NCBI RefSeq assembly: GCF_018613415.1
Contig: NZ_JAGGQG010000002.1
Location: forward strand, 1,019,438 to 1,083,437
Source: Bacillus sp. ISL-18
Lineage (GTDB): Bacteria; Bacillota; Bacilli; Bacillales; Cytobacillaceae
DNA: 64,000 nt
Direction: 5' to 3'
A program made the position numbers and the translations under genes. The notes under the pieces were generated by a model. The model did no database searches. It was not told the origin of the DNA and was given only the letters and a program-made list of their open reading frames with translations. Shown here in pieces: positions 55,855-64,000 of the stretch (position 1 is its first letter; each line of letters begins with the position of its first letter).

Positions 55855-56036
55855 TGTTTTTTCTCCTCCACCAAAATATCACCTTTGTTTGTTTTTTTGA
55901 GCTGCTTCCCTTTTTTCTCCGCTACTAGTATCGACCTGATGTCCTCTTCGCAATACAAAAAGCAGTTAATTTTCCCATCTCGATTTTTCAATTGAAACTC
56001 GTATCGTGGGACAAAAAAAGGCGGCCAACGGCTCAC
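55851..56036 (-). CDS. Small hypothetical protein coupled to the G39P-like gene
   Basis: 61 residues, Lys/Glu-rich in its C-terminal half, with MSRWPPFFVPRYEFQL at the start and one Cys. Not recognised. GTG start with a weak site (TAGGACA). The ATGA overlap with the following gene is the best evidence that it is translated. Confidence 0.5.
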   Translation of the reverse strand: MSRWPPFFVPRYEFQLKNRDGKINCFLYCEEDIRSILVAEKKGKQLKKTNKGDILVEEKKQ

Positions 56037-56121
56037 TTTTTTGATGTCCTATTTAGAGATTATGAATAGTTTATAATAAGCAACTTGTACCATCCATTCC
56101 CAGAAAGTAGAGGTGATGATT

Positions 56122-56238
56122 ATGGCAAAAAAATCAAACAACAATAAAAAAAATTCTTCGGCTTCAAAGAATAGCAATAACAAAAATAACAAGAATAACA
56201 ATTCTAATAAATCAAACCAAAAAAATAAGAAAAAATAG
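56122..56238 (+). CDS. Lys/Asn/Ser-rich 38-residue protein
   Basis: Begins MAKKSNNNKK and is composed almost only of Lys, Asn and Ser, with a few Ala and Gln. A good site (GAGGTG, six bases before the ATG) supports translation. A long hairpin follows. It may be a spore-core or nucleic-acid-binding peptide, or a low-complexity stress peptide; nothing specific can be named. Confidence 0.55.
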   Translation: MAKKSNNNKKNSSASKNSNNKNNKNNNSNKSNQKNKKK

Positions 56239-56262
56239 ATTGAGGACAAGGTAAAATAAAAT

Positions 56263-56318
56263 AGTCCCCTCCATAAACAGATAAAAGAAAGCCAACAAAT
56301 CTGTCTTTGGAGGGGACT
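56263..56318. terminator. Long two-part hairpin, probably bidirectional terminator
   Basis: AGTCCCCTCCA/TGGAGGGGACT stem enclosing ACAGAT/ATCTGT. On the minus strand it is followed by ATTTTATTTTA, so it can end transcripts from the gene at 56431-56733 as well. Confidence 0.7.
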
Positions 56319-56430
56319 TCCTTATGGAGAGAACCAACATCAAATACACGAATTTCAAGTTCTGTTTATTGACTATGTGGTAGATTTCTCCCCCTGGGAC
56401 ATTGGCCTGTCTTTTTCTCAGGGACAATTT

Positions 56431-56733
56431 TTAATCATAGCGGACTTGGTCTTCTCCGTCTATAATGAGCTCAAGTTCTGTAAGAAAGTTAAGTTCTAGC
56501 GGTGCAGGTAATCGATCCATTAATTCCTTTATTTCCATAAGATTTTCTGCTTCCTCGATCGTAGAGGGAGGTTGTTTTAAATGCTGGTACCAATTCTTTA
56601 ATTCGTCAATAAACTCATAAAAATGCCGCTCAAACCTTTCTGCACATTCTTCGCTTTCATCCTCTGAGGCTTTCTTCATTAGTTCCCAATCTTCTAAAGC
56701 AGTTTCCAATTTCTCTTTTACTCTATTTATCAA
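56431..56733 (-). CDS. Uncharacterised small acidic helical protein
   Basis: 100 residues, rich in Glu and predicted to be almost wholly helical, with no membrane segment and one Cys. TTG start nine bases after GAGGGG; an out-of-frame ATG between them opens only four codons. I do not recognise the family. Confidence 0.6.
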   Translation of the reverse strand: MINRVKEKLETALEDWELMKKASEDESEECAERFERHFYEFIDELKNWYQHLKQPPSTIEEAENLMEIKELMDRLPAPLELNFLTELELIIDGEDQVRYD

Positions 56734-56860
56734 ACATAATCACCCCTCGTAATTAGTATAATATGGCGCTTAAATAAAAAACAAATCGCTATGTAGTGAT
56801 ACAGCTCCTCCATTTAAGGGTATGGAATAGTAAATAGTAAATTTAAGGAGGAATAGATAA

Positions 56861-57190
56861 ATGAAAGACCTATTTAAAAATGGATTCCTTTTAGGGCTTG
56901 GGGCTGCACTGTATGGCAAAGAAAAACTTGATGATTTGGTGAAAGGTATGATTGAAAAGGGGATCGTAAGCCAATCTGAAGCAAATTCTTTAGTCTCAGA
57001 TTTTTTGAAGCGTGGTGAAGAAAAAAGCGAGAGCTGGAATCAACAATACCGTGAAATGGTACAGTCTCAACTAAAGGATCTGGGTTTCGTGCCCCGGGAG
57101 GAAATCGATAACATCCAATCCCAGCTATTACTGCTTCAACAAGAAATCGCCGAATTGAAAAATAATCAAACAAACGAAGAACAGAAATAG
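56861..57190 (+). CDS. Phasin-like coiled-coil protein
   Basis: 109 residues: a short hydrophobic start (LFKNGFLLGLGAALYG), a helical middle and a C-terminal coiled coil (QSQLLLLQQEIAELK). This matches the small phasin-like proteins found in Bacilli just before AarF/UbiB kinases. AAGGAGG precedes the ATG. The AarF-like gene starts nine bases after its stop, so the two are one operon. Role unknown; lipid or polyhydroxyalkanoate granule association is only inferred from the family name. Confidence 0.7.
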   Translation: MKDLFKNGFLLGLGAALYGKEKLDDLVKGMIEKGIVSQSEANSLVSDFLKRGEEKSESWNQQYREMVQSQLKDLGFVPREEIDNIQSQLLLLQQEIAELKNNQTNEEQK

Positions 57191-57198
57191 GTGGCAGG

Positions 57199-58875
57199 AT
57201 GGGGACGAATGGAATGAGACGTTTAAACCGATATAGAGAAATTGTTTCCCTGTTGGTCAAACATGGATTTGGTTACATAGTCCAGGAGATTGGTTTAACC
57301 GATACCCTTTCTATGAAAGACCGAGTCATAGCAGATATTAAACAGGGAAACTCACAGGAAATGGGGCAGCGCTTACGCCATTTATTAGAGGAGCTTGGTC
57401 CAACTTTTATTAAGTTAGGCCAGCTCCTTAGTATTCGAAGTGACCTGTTTCCCGTAGAAGTCATTTCTGAATTGGAACTTCTTCAGGATAACGTGAATCA
57501 GGTATCAATTAAAGAAATTAAGGAGAAAATTCAGCTCGAATTCGGACGGACGGTGGAGGAAGTCTTCACTCGCTTTGATGAAACACCGGTCGGATCTGCT
57601 TCTATTGGCCAAGTTCATGAAGCGGTCCTGCCGACCGGACAGAAGGTAATGGTAAAGATACAACGGCCTAACATAAAAGAAACGGTTTATGCTGACCTTG
57701 GAATATTAAAGGATATAGCAAAGATGATGGAAACCCACTACGATTGGGCCGAACATTACCATGTAACTGATTTGATGGACGAGCTGGCAGAATCAATCAA
57801 AAATGAACTGGATTACATGGAGGAAGGCCGGAATACGGAAACGATTCAGCTTCAATTTGAAAGCCATTCCGGAATAAAAGTCCCTGAAATTTATTGGGAT
57901 TACACGACAGCCGAAATACTTACGATGGAACGGATAGACGGAATAAAAATAACCGAGATACAGCAGCTTGACCTAACTCAGCAGGAAAAAAGACAGATAG
58001 CTGATTTGTTGATCGAATCGTTTATTACGCAAATTTTAAGGGAAGGTTTTTTTCACGGAGATCCGCATCCCGGTAACATTCTATACATTCCTGATACGAA
58101 GCAGCTCGGGTTTATAGATTTAGGCCAGGTCGGAAGGTTGTCCTCGAGAAAAAGATATGATGTGACCACCTTGATGATTGGTCTTATGAACGAGGATACG
58201 GATTTAATCGTGAAGGCCATGTACAAACTTACCTATGTCCCATCATCCGTTGATGATAAGCAATTTTACGATGACATTGACAGAATTAGAAAAAAATTCA
58301 GCCATACTCCTCTAGGTGAATTGAATTTTGGTTTGACGATCAATGAACTTTTCTCGACTGCACACAATCATCAGATTTATATCCCAACTGATTTCATGAT
58401 GCTGGGAAAAACGTTAATAACGTTGGAAGGAATTATTAAGGATATAGATCCGTCTTTAAACCTGCTTGAACTCGCCAAGCCTTATGGTCAACAATTATTG
58501 ATGGAACGCTATAATCCTGTTAAATTTGGCAAGAGACTTTTAAAAGATGCAGAGGACATGACGGAAAGCTTTACAAAAATTCCTGGACAGCTCGAGGAAG
58601 TTCTCCAGAAAACTTCGGAAGGTGACTTAAAAGTAAAAATTAGTGTCCATGAGCTAGAAGATATTTTTGCTAAAATTGACCGCTTAAGTAACAAATTCTC
58701 GTTTAGTTTAACACTACTTGCTTTTAGTATTGTCGTATTAGGATTAATAGTAGGGGCTACTTTCGGAACCAACACGATTCTCACCAGCATACATGCAGTC
58801 GAAGTTGGCTTTGTTATTGCCTTTTTAATGTTTTTGTGGATTATTTATTCCATTATTAAAACAGGCCGCTTCTAA
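57199..58875 (+). CDS. AarF/UbiB (ABC1) family atypical kinase
   Basis: 558 residues with the UbiB signatures: the KxGQ block FIKLGQLLSIRSDL, the Ala/Gly-rich loop GSASIGQVHEA, Lys in VMVKIQRP, catalytic HGDPHPGNI and the metal-binding IDLGQVG. Two membrane helices at the C terminus (about 500-555) anchor it. UbiB-like proteins influence isoprenoid lipid or quinone metabolism through ATPase activity. Start 57199; ATG 57214 is an alternative. Confidence 0.92.
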   Translation: MGTNGMRRLNRYREIVSLLVKHGFGYIVQEIGLTDTLSMKDRVIADIKQGNSQEMGQRLRHLLEELGPTFIKLGQLLSIRSDLFPVEVISELELLQDNVNQVSIKEIKEKIQLEFGRTVEEVFTRFDETPVGSASIGQVHEAVLPTGQKVMVKIQRPNIKETVYADLGILKDIAKMMETHYDWAEHYHVTDLMDELAESIKNELDYMEEGRNTETIQLQFESHSGIKVPEIYWDYTTAEILTMERIDGIKITEIQQLDLTQQEKRQIADLLIESFITQILREGFFHGDPHPGNILYIPDTKQLGFIDLGQVGRLSSRKRYDVTTLMIGLMNEDTDLIVKAMYKLTYVPSSVDDKQFYDDIDRIRKKFSHTPLGELNFGLTINELFSTAHNHQIYIPTDFMMLGKTLITLEGIIKDIDPSLNLLELAKPYGQQLLMERYNPVKFGKRLLKDAEDMTESFTKIPGQLEEVLQKTSEGDLKVKISVHELEDIFAKIDRLSNKFSFSLTLLAFSIVVLGLIVGATFGTNTILTSIHAVEVGFVIAFLMFLWIIYSIIKTGRF

Positions 58876-58933
58876 CTTTTTTCTACATGATAGTTGATCG
58901 TTGATTGATCCTGTTTAAGAATACATTAAAATG

Positions 58934-58956
58934 CCCGGGAAGGTTCACTTCCCGGG
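58934..58956. terminator. Hairpin between convergent AarF and DUF2188 genes
   Basis: CCCGGGAAG/CTTCCCGGG perfect stem with a 5-nt loop. No T run on the + strand. Confidence 0.6.
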
Positions 58957-58962
58957 TCATGG

Positions 58963-59232
58963 TTACGATTCCATGTAATTAAGCTGTTCTTCAATTTTAC
59001 CATCATCATCATGAATGTAGACCATCGTTTTCGCTTCTTCTGCCATCCTTTTGGCTTCTTTTACAGCTTCACTTTTTGAATCAGTTGTGCTGGCTGGCTC
59101 CTCTTTGCCCTCAATCTTCACGGCCCAGCCTTCCTCGTCATGTGGAACTACATGGAACCTTGCCTCATCGGTCCCGGCGCGATCTTTAAAATATTGATCG
59201 CGGTCAATATGGTTATTTGTTTTATTTGCCAT
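58963..59232 (-). CDS. DUF2188-family protein
   Basis: 89 residues. The second half (FHVVPHDEEGWAVKIEG, SEAVKEAKRMAEEAK, VYIHDDDGKIEEQ) is the DUF2188 fold with alternating strands and a helix. GGGAGGTAG precedes the ATG. It lies 39 bp after a small gene that has a sigma-B-like promoter, so it may share that stress promoter. Function unknown. Confidence 0.8.
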   Translation of the reverse strand: MANKTNNHIDRDQYFKDRAGTDEARFHVVPHDEEGWAVKIEGKEEPASTTDSKSEAVKEAKRMAEEAKTMVYIHDDDGKIEEQLNYMES

Positions 59233-59271
59233 CGGTACTACCTCCCATTATAAATTCTCTTGTTGAAAAGA

Positions 59272-59490
59272 TTACAGGCCACCATACTTTTTTTCACTAG
59301 AGGAAGTATTCTTGCTATCACGTTTGTGCTTTTCCTCTTGTTTTTCTTCATTTAGGTCTTCCATCGGGATTGGATCTACTGTTCTTTCACTTTCAAATTT
59401 ATCAAATAAGCTTTCGTTAGTTGTTTCATATTGTTCCGGGTGATCCATTTTAATTGTTTTGTAACTTTCGCTGTTCTTTTTAATTCCCAT
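59272..59490 (-). CDS. Small hydrophilic protein behind a sigma-B-like promoter
   Basis: 72 residues, highly charged (Lys, Glu, Asp, Ser) and probably unstructured, without Cys or Trp. AAGGAGTG lies six bases before the ATG. The composition and a sigma-B-like promoter 31 bp upstream suggest a general-stress or desiccation-type protein; no family recognised. Confidence 0.65.
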   Translation of the reverse strand: MGIKKNSESYKTIKMDHPEQYETTNESLFDKFESERTVDPIPMEDLNEEKQEEKHKRDSKNTSSSEKKYGGL

Positions 59491-59520
59491 CCACTCACTC
59501 CTTTTTCTTTTGTCTATTTT

Positions 59521-59545
59521 TTACCCTATTGGTAATTAAATAAAC
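59521..59545 (-). promoter_or_regulatory. Sigma-B-like promoter 3
   Basis: On the minus strand GTTTAT, 13 bp, GGGTAA, just before the small hydrophilic gene. Same spacer length as the two other candidates. Confidence 0.6.
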
Positions 59546-59651
59546 GGTTTTTTATCATCTCTTTCCAAGAATCTTAGATTAATTGAAAGAGTGATGAATA
59601 GCAGATGAATGGGTATATAAGTAAGAAGATGATAATGAGGAAGTGGTTAAT

Positions 59652-60551
59652 ATGCGTTTCGAACGAGCATTATTAATTTATAATGGAAATGCCGGCCAAA
59701 AGGATATGAAACAGGCACTCGCTGTCTCTGTTCCGATTCTATTATCCAGTATTTCAAATTTAATGATTGTCCAAACGCAAAGAAGCGGCCATGCAAAGGA
59801 GCTTTGTCAGTTGCATGGACCAGATGTTGATTTGGTCATTATCCTTGGTGGAGATGGTACTGTCCATGAATGTATTAATGGACTATCAAACCTGGATCAT
59901 CGCCCTATGATTGGTATATTACCTGCTGGCACGTGTAATGATTTTTCAAGGAGCTTATTAATTGAACAGGATATCGCCCTAGCTGCGAAGCAAATTATCT
60001 CATGTGAAAGCATGCCAGTGGATGTTCTCAAAGTGGATGAACAGTACTGTTTAAACTTTTGGGGGACGGGATTAATCGCAGAAACTTCCAATAATATTAG
60101 ACCAACCGAAAAGAACCATTTTGGGAAAGTAGGTTATATGCTCAGTGCAATCAGGACAATGAATAAGATGGATCAATTTAAATATGTGCTAGATATTGAT
60201 GGGGAGAAAATGGAAGGAGAGGCGCTCTTAATCATTGCAGCCAATGGGAATTACATTGGAACCAAAAGGCTGCCTTTTAAAGCGGTTAGTTATCATGATG
60301 GACTCGCAGATGTCTTTATCATTAAACATACAAACTTAACGTTGTTGAGAGAGCTTTTTACGACAGATATTACGATTCAAGATAATGAATTAAGCCAGGA
60401 AATGGACCATTATTCTGGGAAATCAATTACCATTTATACAGAAGAGGACATGGATGCAGATATGGACGGGGAAGTGTATACCAAAACGCCGAGTCATATT
60501 ACCGTGCTCAAACATCATTTACAAATGGTAACTCCGAGTGGAAAATGGTAA
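59652..60551 (+). CDS. Diacylglycerol/lipid kinase, YegS/BmrU family
   Basis: 299 residues. The nucleotide-binding GGDGTVHE block and the LPAGTCNDFSRSL motif are typical of YegS/DgkB-like kinases, and a C-terminal beta-sandwich follows. ATG 59652 has GAGGAAG eight bases before it. It phosphorylates a lipid such as diacylglycerol; whether it is the essential DgkB or a paralogue cannot be told. Confidence 0.87.
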   Translation: MRFERALLIYNGNAGQKDMKQALAVSVPILLSSISNLMIVQTQRSGHAKELCQLHGPDVDLVIILGGDGTVHECINGLSNLDHRPMIGILPAGTCNDFSRSLLIEQDIALAAKQIISCESMPVDVLKVDEQYCLNFWGTGLIAETSNNIRPTEKNHFGKVGYMLSAIRTMNKMDQFKYVLDIDGEKMEGEALLIIAANGNYIGTKRLPFKAVSYHDGLADVFIIKHTNLTLLRELFTTDITIQDNELSQEMDHYSGKSITIYTEEDMDADMDGEVYTKTPSHITVLKHHLQMVTPSGKW

Positions 60552-60623
60552 ACGAGAGTCTTGTATGGAAAAAAAAGACGCTAATTCATATCCCAAACGT
60601 TAATTAAAATTAAAATACTCCCG

Positions 60624-61376
60624 CTACCGTTTATGAGTACTAAAATAAAAGTAAGTCCGTTCAAAATGAAAGGAAGTCCAGTAAGATGTAAGAGAAATCA
60701 ATTTTCTTCTCGGCTTCGTTAAAGTAATTTTTTTAAGCGGCGTTATTTCGTTTACTGCCTGATGGATAAAGAAGAAGACAACCACAGACGCACCTGACAA
60801 CATGATGTTAAGGGACTTATCCAATAAGATATCAAAGCGGTATGCCTCTACACCGTATTTCATGATCCATCTTGATAAACACACTATATAAATCAGTTCA
60901 TTCACACAGTATATTAACGTGATCAGTTGAAAAAGCTTAAATGTTTTCTTTTCAAAAAGCAACTCTTTTGTTGTTTTTCTGTCATACCCCCTTAACGCCA
61001 TTAGATCCAATGTAAAGTATAGATAAAGGGGCTTCCTTGCTGCCATGCTGACAGAATATATTACTAATAAGGAGGCTGAGTAAAAAACATTATTCCATAA
61101 CAGCTGCAAAGCGGATCCAGATAGTAAATCCACCAATATGCCTGCAACTAAATTCAGGATGACACATATTCCCGTATAATTAAGTTTTCCTGAATCATTG
61201 AATCGGTACAAACTATAAAGAATTCCCGGCAGTGTGGAGATAATCATGGTGGGATAGTCTCCTGCCATATCCCGAAAAAGCTCCCAGAATACCAAAGGGA
61301 ATATAAAAAATAGTACAAAATCTAAAATCAGCATTAAGGTTGGTCTCAAATATTTCACCATACTTTCCGGAGTCAT
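60624..61376 (-). CDS. VC0807-like multi-pass membrane protein
   Basis: 250 residues with six or so membrane segments. The start (LRPTLMLILDFVLFFIFPLVFWEL) and the STLPGILYSLYRF block resemble the VC0807 family, of unknown function. No clear binding site lies before ATG 61376, so the start is uncertain. It has no evident partner gene. Confidence 0.6.
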   Translation of the reverse strand: MTPESMVKYLRPTLMLILDFVLFFIFPLVFWELFRDMAGDYPTMIISTLPGILYSLYRFNDSGKLNYTGICVILNLVAGILVDLLSGSALQLLWNNVFYSASLLVIYSVSMAARKPLYLYFTLDLMALRGYDRKTTKELLFEKKTFKLFQLITLIYCVNELIYIVCLSRWIMKYGVEAYRFDILLDKSLNIMLSGASVVVFFFIHQAVNEITPLKKITLTKPRRKLISLTSYWTSFHFERTYFYFSTHKR

Positions 61377-61484
61377 TCAATTCAATATATGGACCAATCT
61401 CCATAAAAAGACCAAGCATAAACCCGATTCTTAGATTGGGTTATCCATTGATGACGAAATGACCAGGAACTGGTGTCGTTTGGA

Positions 61485-61883
61485 TCATGATACCTCTTCA
61501 AATTGAAAATACGTAAATAACTTCTTTTGTACATGCAGCTCCCACTCGTCCAACGGCGCGTCTATGTCTTTTAAAAGCTGATATGCATTGACCCATGCCT
61601 TCATTTCGGCGTTAATACGATAGGGACGGTTCGAAATCCACTGGTCGTAGTCTAAGTTTCCTTCGATGTAGTCGATGAGATGCCCAGTCTCATGTGCTAG
61701 GGCATAGAGGTTTTCTTGCTCTGCAATCGGTGGGACCGTTACCGTTAAATCCGGCTTAAAGCTCACCCGATTTTCGTGTGAGAAACGGACAGTTCCTCCC
61801 ATGCTTTCTACTATATCTATTAATCTGTTTATGTACTTATTGATGTCTGCCCTGCCAATTAGACTTCGCATCTTTCTTTCCAC
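61485..61883 (-). CDS. Small HETGH zinc-peptidase-like protein
   Basis: 132 residues. LAHETGHLIDY is a zincin HExxH motif, and a following Glu in NAEMKAW could be the third ligand, as in ImmA/IrrE-like peptidases. No membrane or signal sequence. No partner repressor gene is adjacent. The start lies shortly after AAAGGGTGG. Function unknown. Confidence 0.7.
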   Translation of the reverse strand: MERKMRSLIGRADINKYINRLIDIVESMGGTVRFSHENRVSFKPDLTVTVPPIAEQENLYALAHETGHLIDYIEGNLDYDQWISNRPYRINAEMKAWVNAYQLLKDIDAPLDEWELHVQKKLFTYFQFEEVS

Positions 61884-62183
61884 CCTTTTTCTCTAATTGA
61901 TTTCATCTTATCACATTTTATCTAAAATTTTTAAAGTGGTTTTAAAATTAAATTTAGTTAATCTAATATACGCCAAAATCCAAAAACAACTAGAAGTACT
62001 ATCATTTTAAGTTCAAATGACAAACGTTATGACATAATTATTGTATATAATCATAAAAAACTGCCCTCCTCATTGGTTTGAATGTGTTTAACAATGAGGA
62101 GGACAGTTCATATTTCAGTCGGCTGGATTATAGCCCCGGTACTTAGTTTATCAAGCTTACCGGATCATAAGCTGGCTTTAAGT
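61884..62183. other. 300-bp gap with a minus-strand terminator
   Basis: A+T-rich sequence without a credible gene. The only clear structure is the hairpin listed at 62053-62108. Confidence 0.5.
62053..62108 (-). terminator. Minus-strand terminator
   Basis: AACTGTCCTCCTCATTG and its complement (one mismatch) flank a 16-nt loop, and six T follow on the minus strand. It ends the small gene at 62184-62330. Confidence 0.85.
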
Positions 62184-62330
62184 CTAACGGTTGTGTTCTG
62201 AATTATTCTTACCTACATTATCGTTTGGTGAATCGCCAGTTCCATTTTTACTCTTACTATTAGGCGTTCCATAGATTTGATTATCCTGTGTTACTTTCGC
62301 ACCTTCTAGAAAATCATCCTTTGTTTTCAC
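62184..62330 (-). CDS. 48-residue Asn/Lys/Ser-rich hypothetical protein
   Basis: Begins MKTKDDFLEGAKV and ends in a hydrophilic Asn/Gly/Lys-rich tail. The GTG start has GGAGG at eight bases, and a terminator lies 76 bp after the stop, so it is a complete transcription unit. A spore or stress role is possible from composition only. Confidence 0.6.
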   Translation of the reverse strand: MKTKDDFLEGAKVTQDNQIYGTPNSKSKNGTGDSPNDNVGKNNSEHNR

Positions 62331-62508
62331 TTTTCTCACCTCCTGAATAACTTTCATATTATCTGTAAAGATAACTAGAAACATACAATCAGTGGATTAC
62401 CTCAATAAGATTGTTAAAGAGTGAGGATTAAAAATAATTCAACAAAAAAGGGCCATCCCCTAAAAAGGGACTGCCCTTGTAAATTCAACTATGGAATTGA
62501 AATCTTAT

Positions 62509-63600
62509 TTATTTCTGTAATTCAAAAGAAACGGATTCAGGACGCTCACATGTACTTTGCATTAGATAGTGGTTACCACTATCAGAGGAATCATGGAAGC
62601 CATGCATCGCTTCTAAAACATGATACGCTAACTCTCCATTGGCTCGATATTGACCACCTTCGAGGATGGCTTTAGCCATATCGGCAACACCAAGTCCGCG
62701 ACTGTTTTGGGCGTATCCGTAAGCAAGTGGAACCTCTTTAAATTCATTTTCGTCACGTTTTCTTACTTTGACAGGACCACCGAACGTGTTTGGATCTGGA
62801 ACAAGTATTGTTCCTTCACTTCCGTAAATTTCGATTGGAGGAAGGGTTGTACCGCCAAACGCATCAAAACTGGTAGTAATGTTTCCAATTACTCCCGATG
62901 CAAAATCAATGACACCTGAAATATGAGTAGGAGTGGATACTTCGATTTTGGTACCTGCCTTTGGCTGGCTAAGCACTGTTCTTTCAGGATAACTAATCCG
63001 AGTGAAACCAGAAATCCTTTTAATGGGTCCTAACAGAGCCACCAAAGCTGTTAAGTAGTAAGGGCCCATATCAAACATTGGTCCGCCGCCCAAGTCATAA
63101 TAGAAGGCAGGGTCTGGATGCCAATGTTCGTGCCCGCGGCAAATCATAAAGGCAGAGGCGCCAATCGGGACACCAATTTCACCTTGTTCAATTAAATGAA
63201 TGGCCGTTTGAATACCAGCACCTAGGAAGGTGTCAGGTGCACTGCCAACAAGGAGATTTCGCTTCTTCGCTGTTTCTAAAATTTGTCTGCCTTCCTCGCG
63301 TGTTACAGCCAGTGGTTTTTCAGTATAAACATGTTTTCCTGCTTCAAGTGCCTGGATGCAAACGGAGGCATGTGCTTTAGGAATGGTTAAATTAATCACT
63401 AGTTCAATCTCTGGGTTAGACAGTAGTTCTTCTACAGAACAAGCGGTCGGAATAGCGTATTTCTCTGCTTGAGATTGAGCCCGCTGCACATCTAAATCTG
63501 CACAGGCAACCAGTTCGAGGTGGGGGAACTTCGGACAATTTTCCATGTAGATCGAACTAATATTTCCACAGCCGATGATGCCAACTTTTAGTTTTTTCAA
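62509..63600 (-). CDS. Gfo/Idh/MocA-family oxidoreductase
   Basis: 363 residues: a Rossmann fold with VGIIGCGNISS at the N terminus, the EKPLAVT motif with its conserved Lys (about residue 95), and a C-terminal alpha/beta domain that includes GGGPMFDMGPYYL. NAD(P)-dependent dehydrogenase of sugars or cyclitols. The TTG start at 63600 follows AGGAGGA; a longer reading would remove that site. It follows a ThuA-like gene, a common pairing in sugar catabolism. Confidence 0.9.
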   Translation of the reverse strand: MKKLKVGIIGCGNISSIYMENCPKFPHLELVACADLDVQRAQSQAEKYAIPTACSVEELLSNPEIELVINLTIPKAHASVCIQALEAGKHVYTEKPLAVTREEGRQILETAKKRNLLVGSAPDTFLGAGIQTAIHLIEQGEIGVPIGASAFMICRGHEHWHPDPAFYYDLGGGPMFDMGPYYLTALVALLGPIKRISGFTRISYPERTVLSQPKAGTKIEVSTPTHISGVIDFASGVIGNITTSFDAFGGTTLPPIEIYGSEGTILVPDPNTFGGPVKVRKRDENEFKEVPLAYGYAQNSRGLGVADMAKAILEGGQYRANGELAYHVLEAMHGFHDSSDSGNHYLMQSTCERPESVSFELQK

Positions 63601-63628
63601 AATAAATCCTCCTAGATTTTGTCTGTTG

Positions 63629-64000
63629 TTATTGACTGTCTCCCATACCTGTATAGGTACGTACATTTCCATAAATAGAATCTACATCGAATTCTTCAGC
63701 CCGTTTCTTTCCCTCAGCAGCCCATAAAAATCCTCGGCGCATAATAAGAGAAACTTCCGGCATCGCAACGATATTGGCCTGATGGCCTAATGAACTATAG
63801 AACACATTTCCAAGGCCCCAGCGTTTGGTCCAGACAACGGGCATATCTACGGCTTTATTGGCAGAATGCGGGCCATGATATACAGGGAAGCGGGTAGTGG
63901 CTAACACTTCCACGGCCGGATCATAATGAAGGTAATATTGCTCGCTTGCGACTTTAAAATCGGGAATCCCTTCTAGTAGTGGACTGGAGGAATGCTTGAT
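63629..64000 (-). CDS. ThuA-like (glutamine amidotransferase-fold) protein, 5' end outside window
   Basis: The last 123 residues of a ThuA-domain protein: FKVASEQYYLHYDP, VVWTKRWGLGNVFYSSLGH, and RGFLWAAEG are the family marks. The frame stays open to the window edge. ThuA proteins are class I amidotransferase-fold members linked to trehalose and other disaccharide use. It is 28 bp upstream of the Gfo/Idh/MocA gene, so likely one operon. Confidence 0.85.
   Translation of the reverse strand: MKHSSSPLLEGIPDFKVASEQYYLHYDPAVEVLATTRFPVYHGPHSANKAVDMPVVWTKRWGLGNVFYSSLGHQANIVAMPEVSLIMRRGFLWAAEGKKRAEEFDVDSIYGNVRTYTGMGDSQ

Noticed and set aside
1..64000. CRISPR arrays, tRNA or rRNA genes, intact insertion sequences
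   Set aside because: No regularly spaced direct repeats, no cloverleaf or rRNA-like sequences, and no transposase were seen on either strand.

Overview
The window comes from a low-to-moderate G+C, endospore-forming Firmicute of the Bacillaceae; a Neobacillus- or Bacillus-like soil or plant-associated species is my best guess. The reasons are the Bacillus-style ribosome binding sites with frequent TTG and GTG starts, AsnA, an rsbR-S-T-U-X stress module, a FusB-type EF-G-binding protein, a miniature gamma-SASP-like gene and many Rho-independent terminators. No rRNA, tRNA or CRISPR array was seen.

Region 1 (1-23150) is one large pectin-utilisation locus, all on the + strand. Secreted enzymes come first: a GH28 polygalacturonase with FN3 modules (cut by the left edge), a CE8 pectin methylesterase and a PL9-type pectate lyase, with a PL1 pectate lyase further on. 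Between them are an importer without its own ATPase (two permeases and a lipoprotein), oligogalacturonate lyase (ogl), kdgF and a GH105 unsaturated-uronyl hydrolase. A YesM/YesN-like two-component pair follows, then uxaC-uxaB-kduI-kduD behind two LacI-type operators. Together they take polymer to oligomer, import it, and carry it to DKI, KDG and tagaturonate or altronate. uxaA, kdgK, kdgA and the LacI-type repressor are not in the window.

Region 2 (23330-32990) is mixed. It holds a G+C-richer AraC/PhyH/TIM-barrel group, a LysR-MFS-SDR group with a palindromic operator, an NlpC/P60 hydrolase, the small SASP-like gene, asnA, a CD3324-family gene behind what looks like a leader-peptide attenuator, and a frameshifted FusB-type gene.

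Region 3 (32880-37490) is a stressosome module (rsbR, S, T, U, X and a second rsbR paralogue) without rsbV, rsbW or sigB beside it. The second RsbR has lost both phosphorylatable threonines. Three sigma-B-like promoters, all with 13-nt spacers, lie in or near this region; one may drive a small C-rich RNA.

Region 4 (37600-47520) is carbohydrate uptake and catabolism: another ABC importer without ATPase, a PQQ-type sugar dehydrogenase, and an AraC regulator divergent from an 800-aa putative six-hairpin hydrolase plus a GPH-family transporter.

Region 5 (47540-55470) is a complete SMC-type Wadjet anti-plasmid system in the order jetD-jetA-jetB-jetC with overlapping genes. A two-gene phage-replication-like remnant (G39P-like) adjoins it.

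Region 6 (56100-64000) contains small housekeeping and hypothetical genes, a phasin-like/AarF pair, a YegS/BmrU-type lipid kinase, and at the right edge a Gfo/Idh/MocA oxidoreductase with a ThuA-like gene cut by the window.
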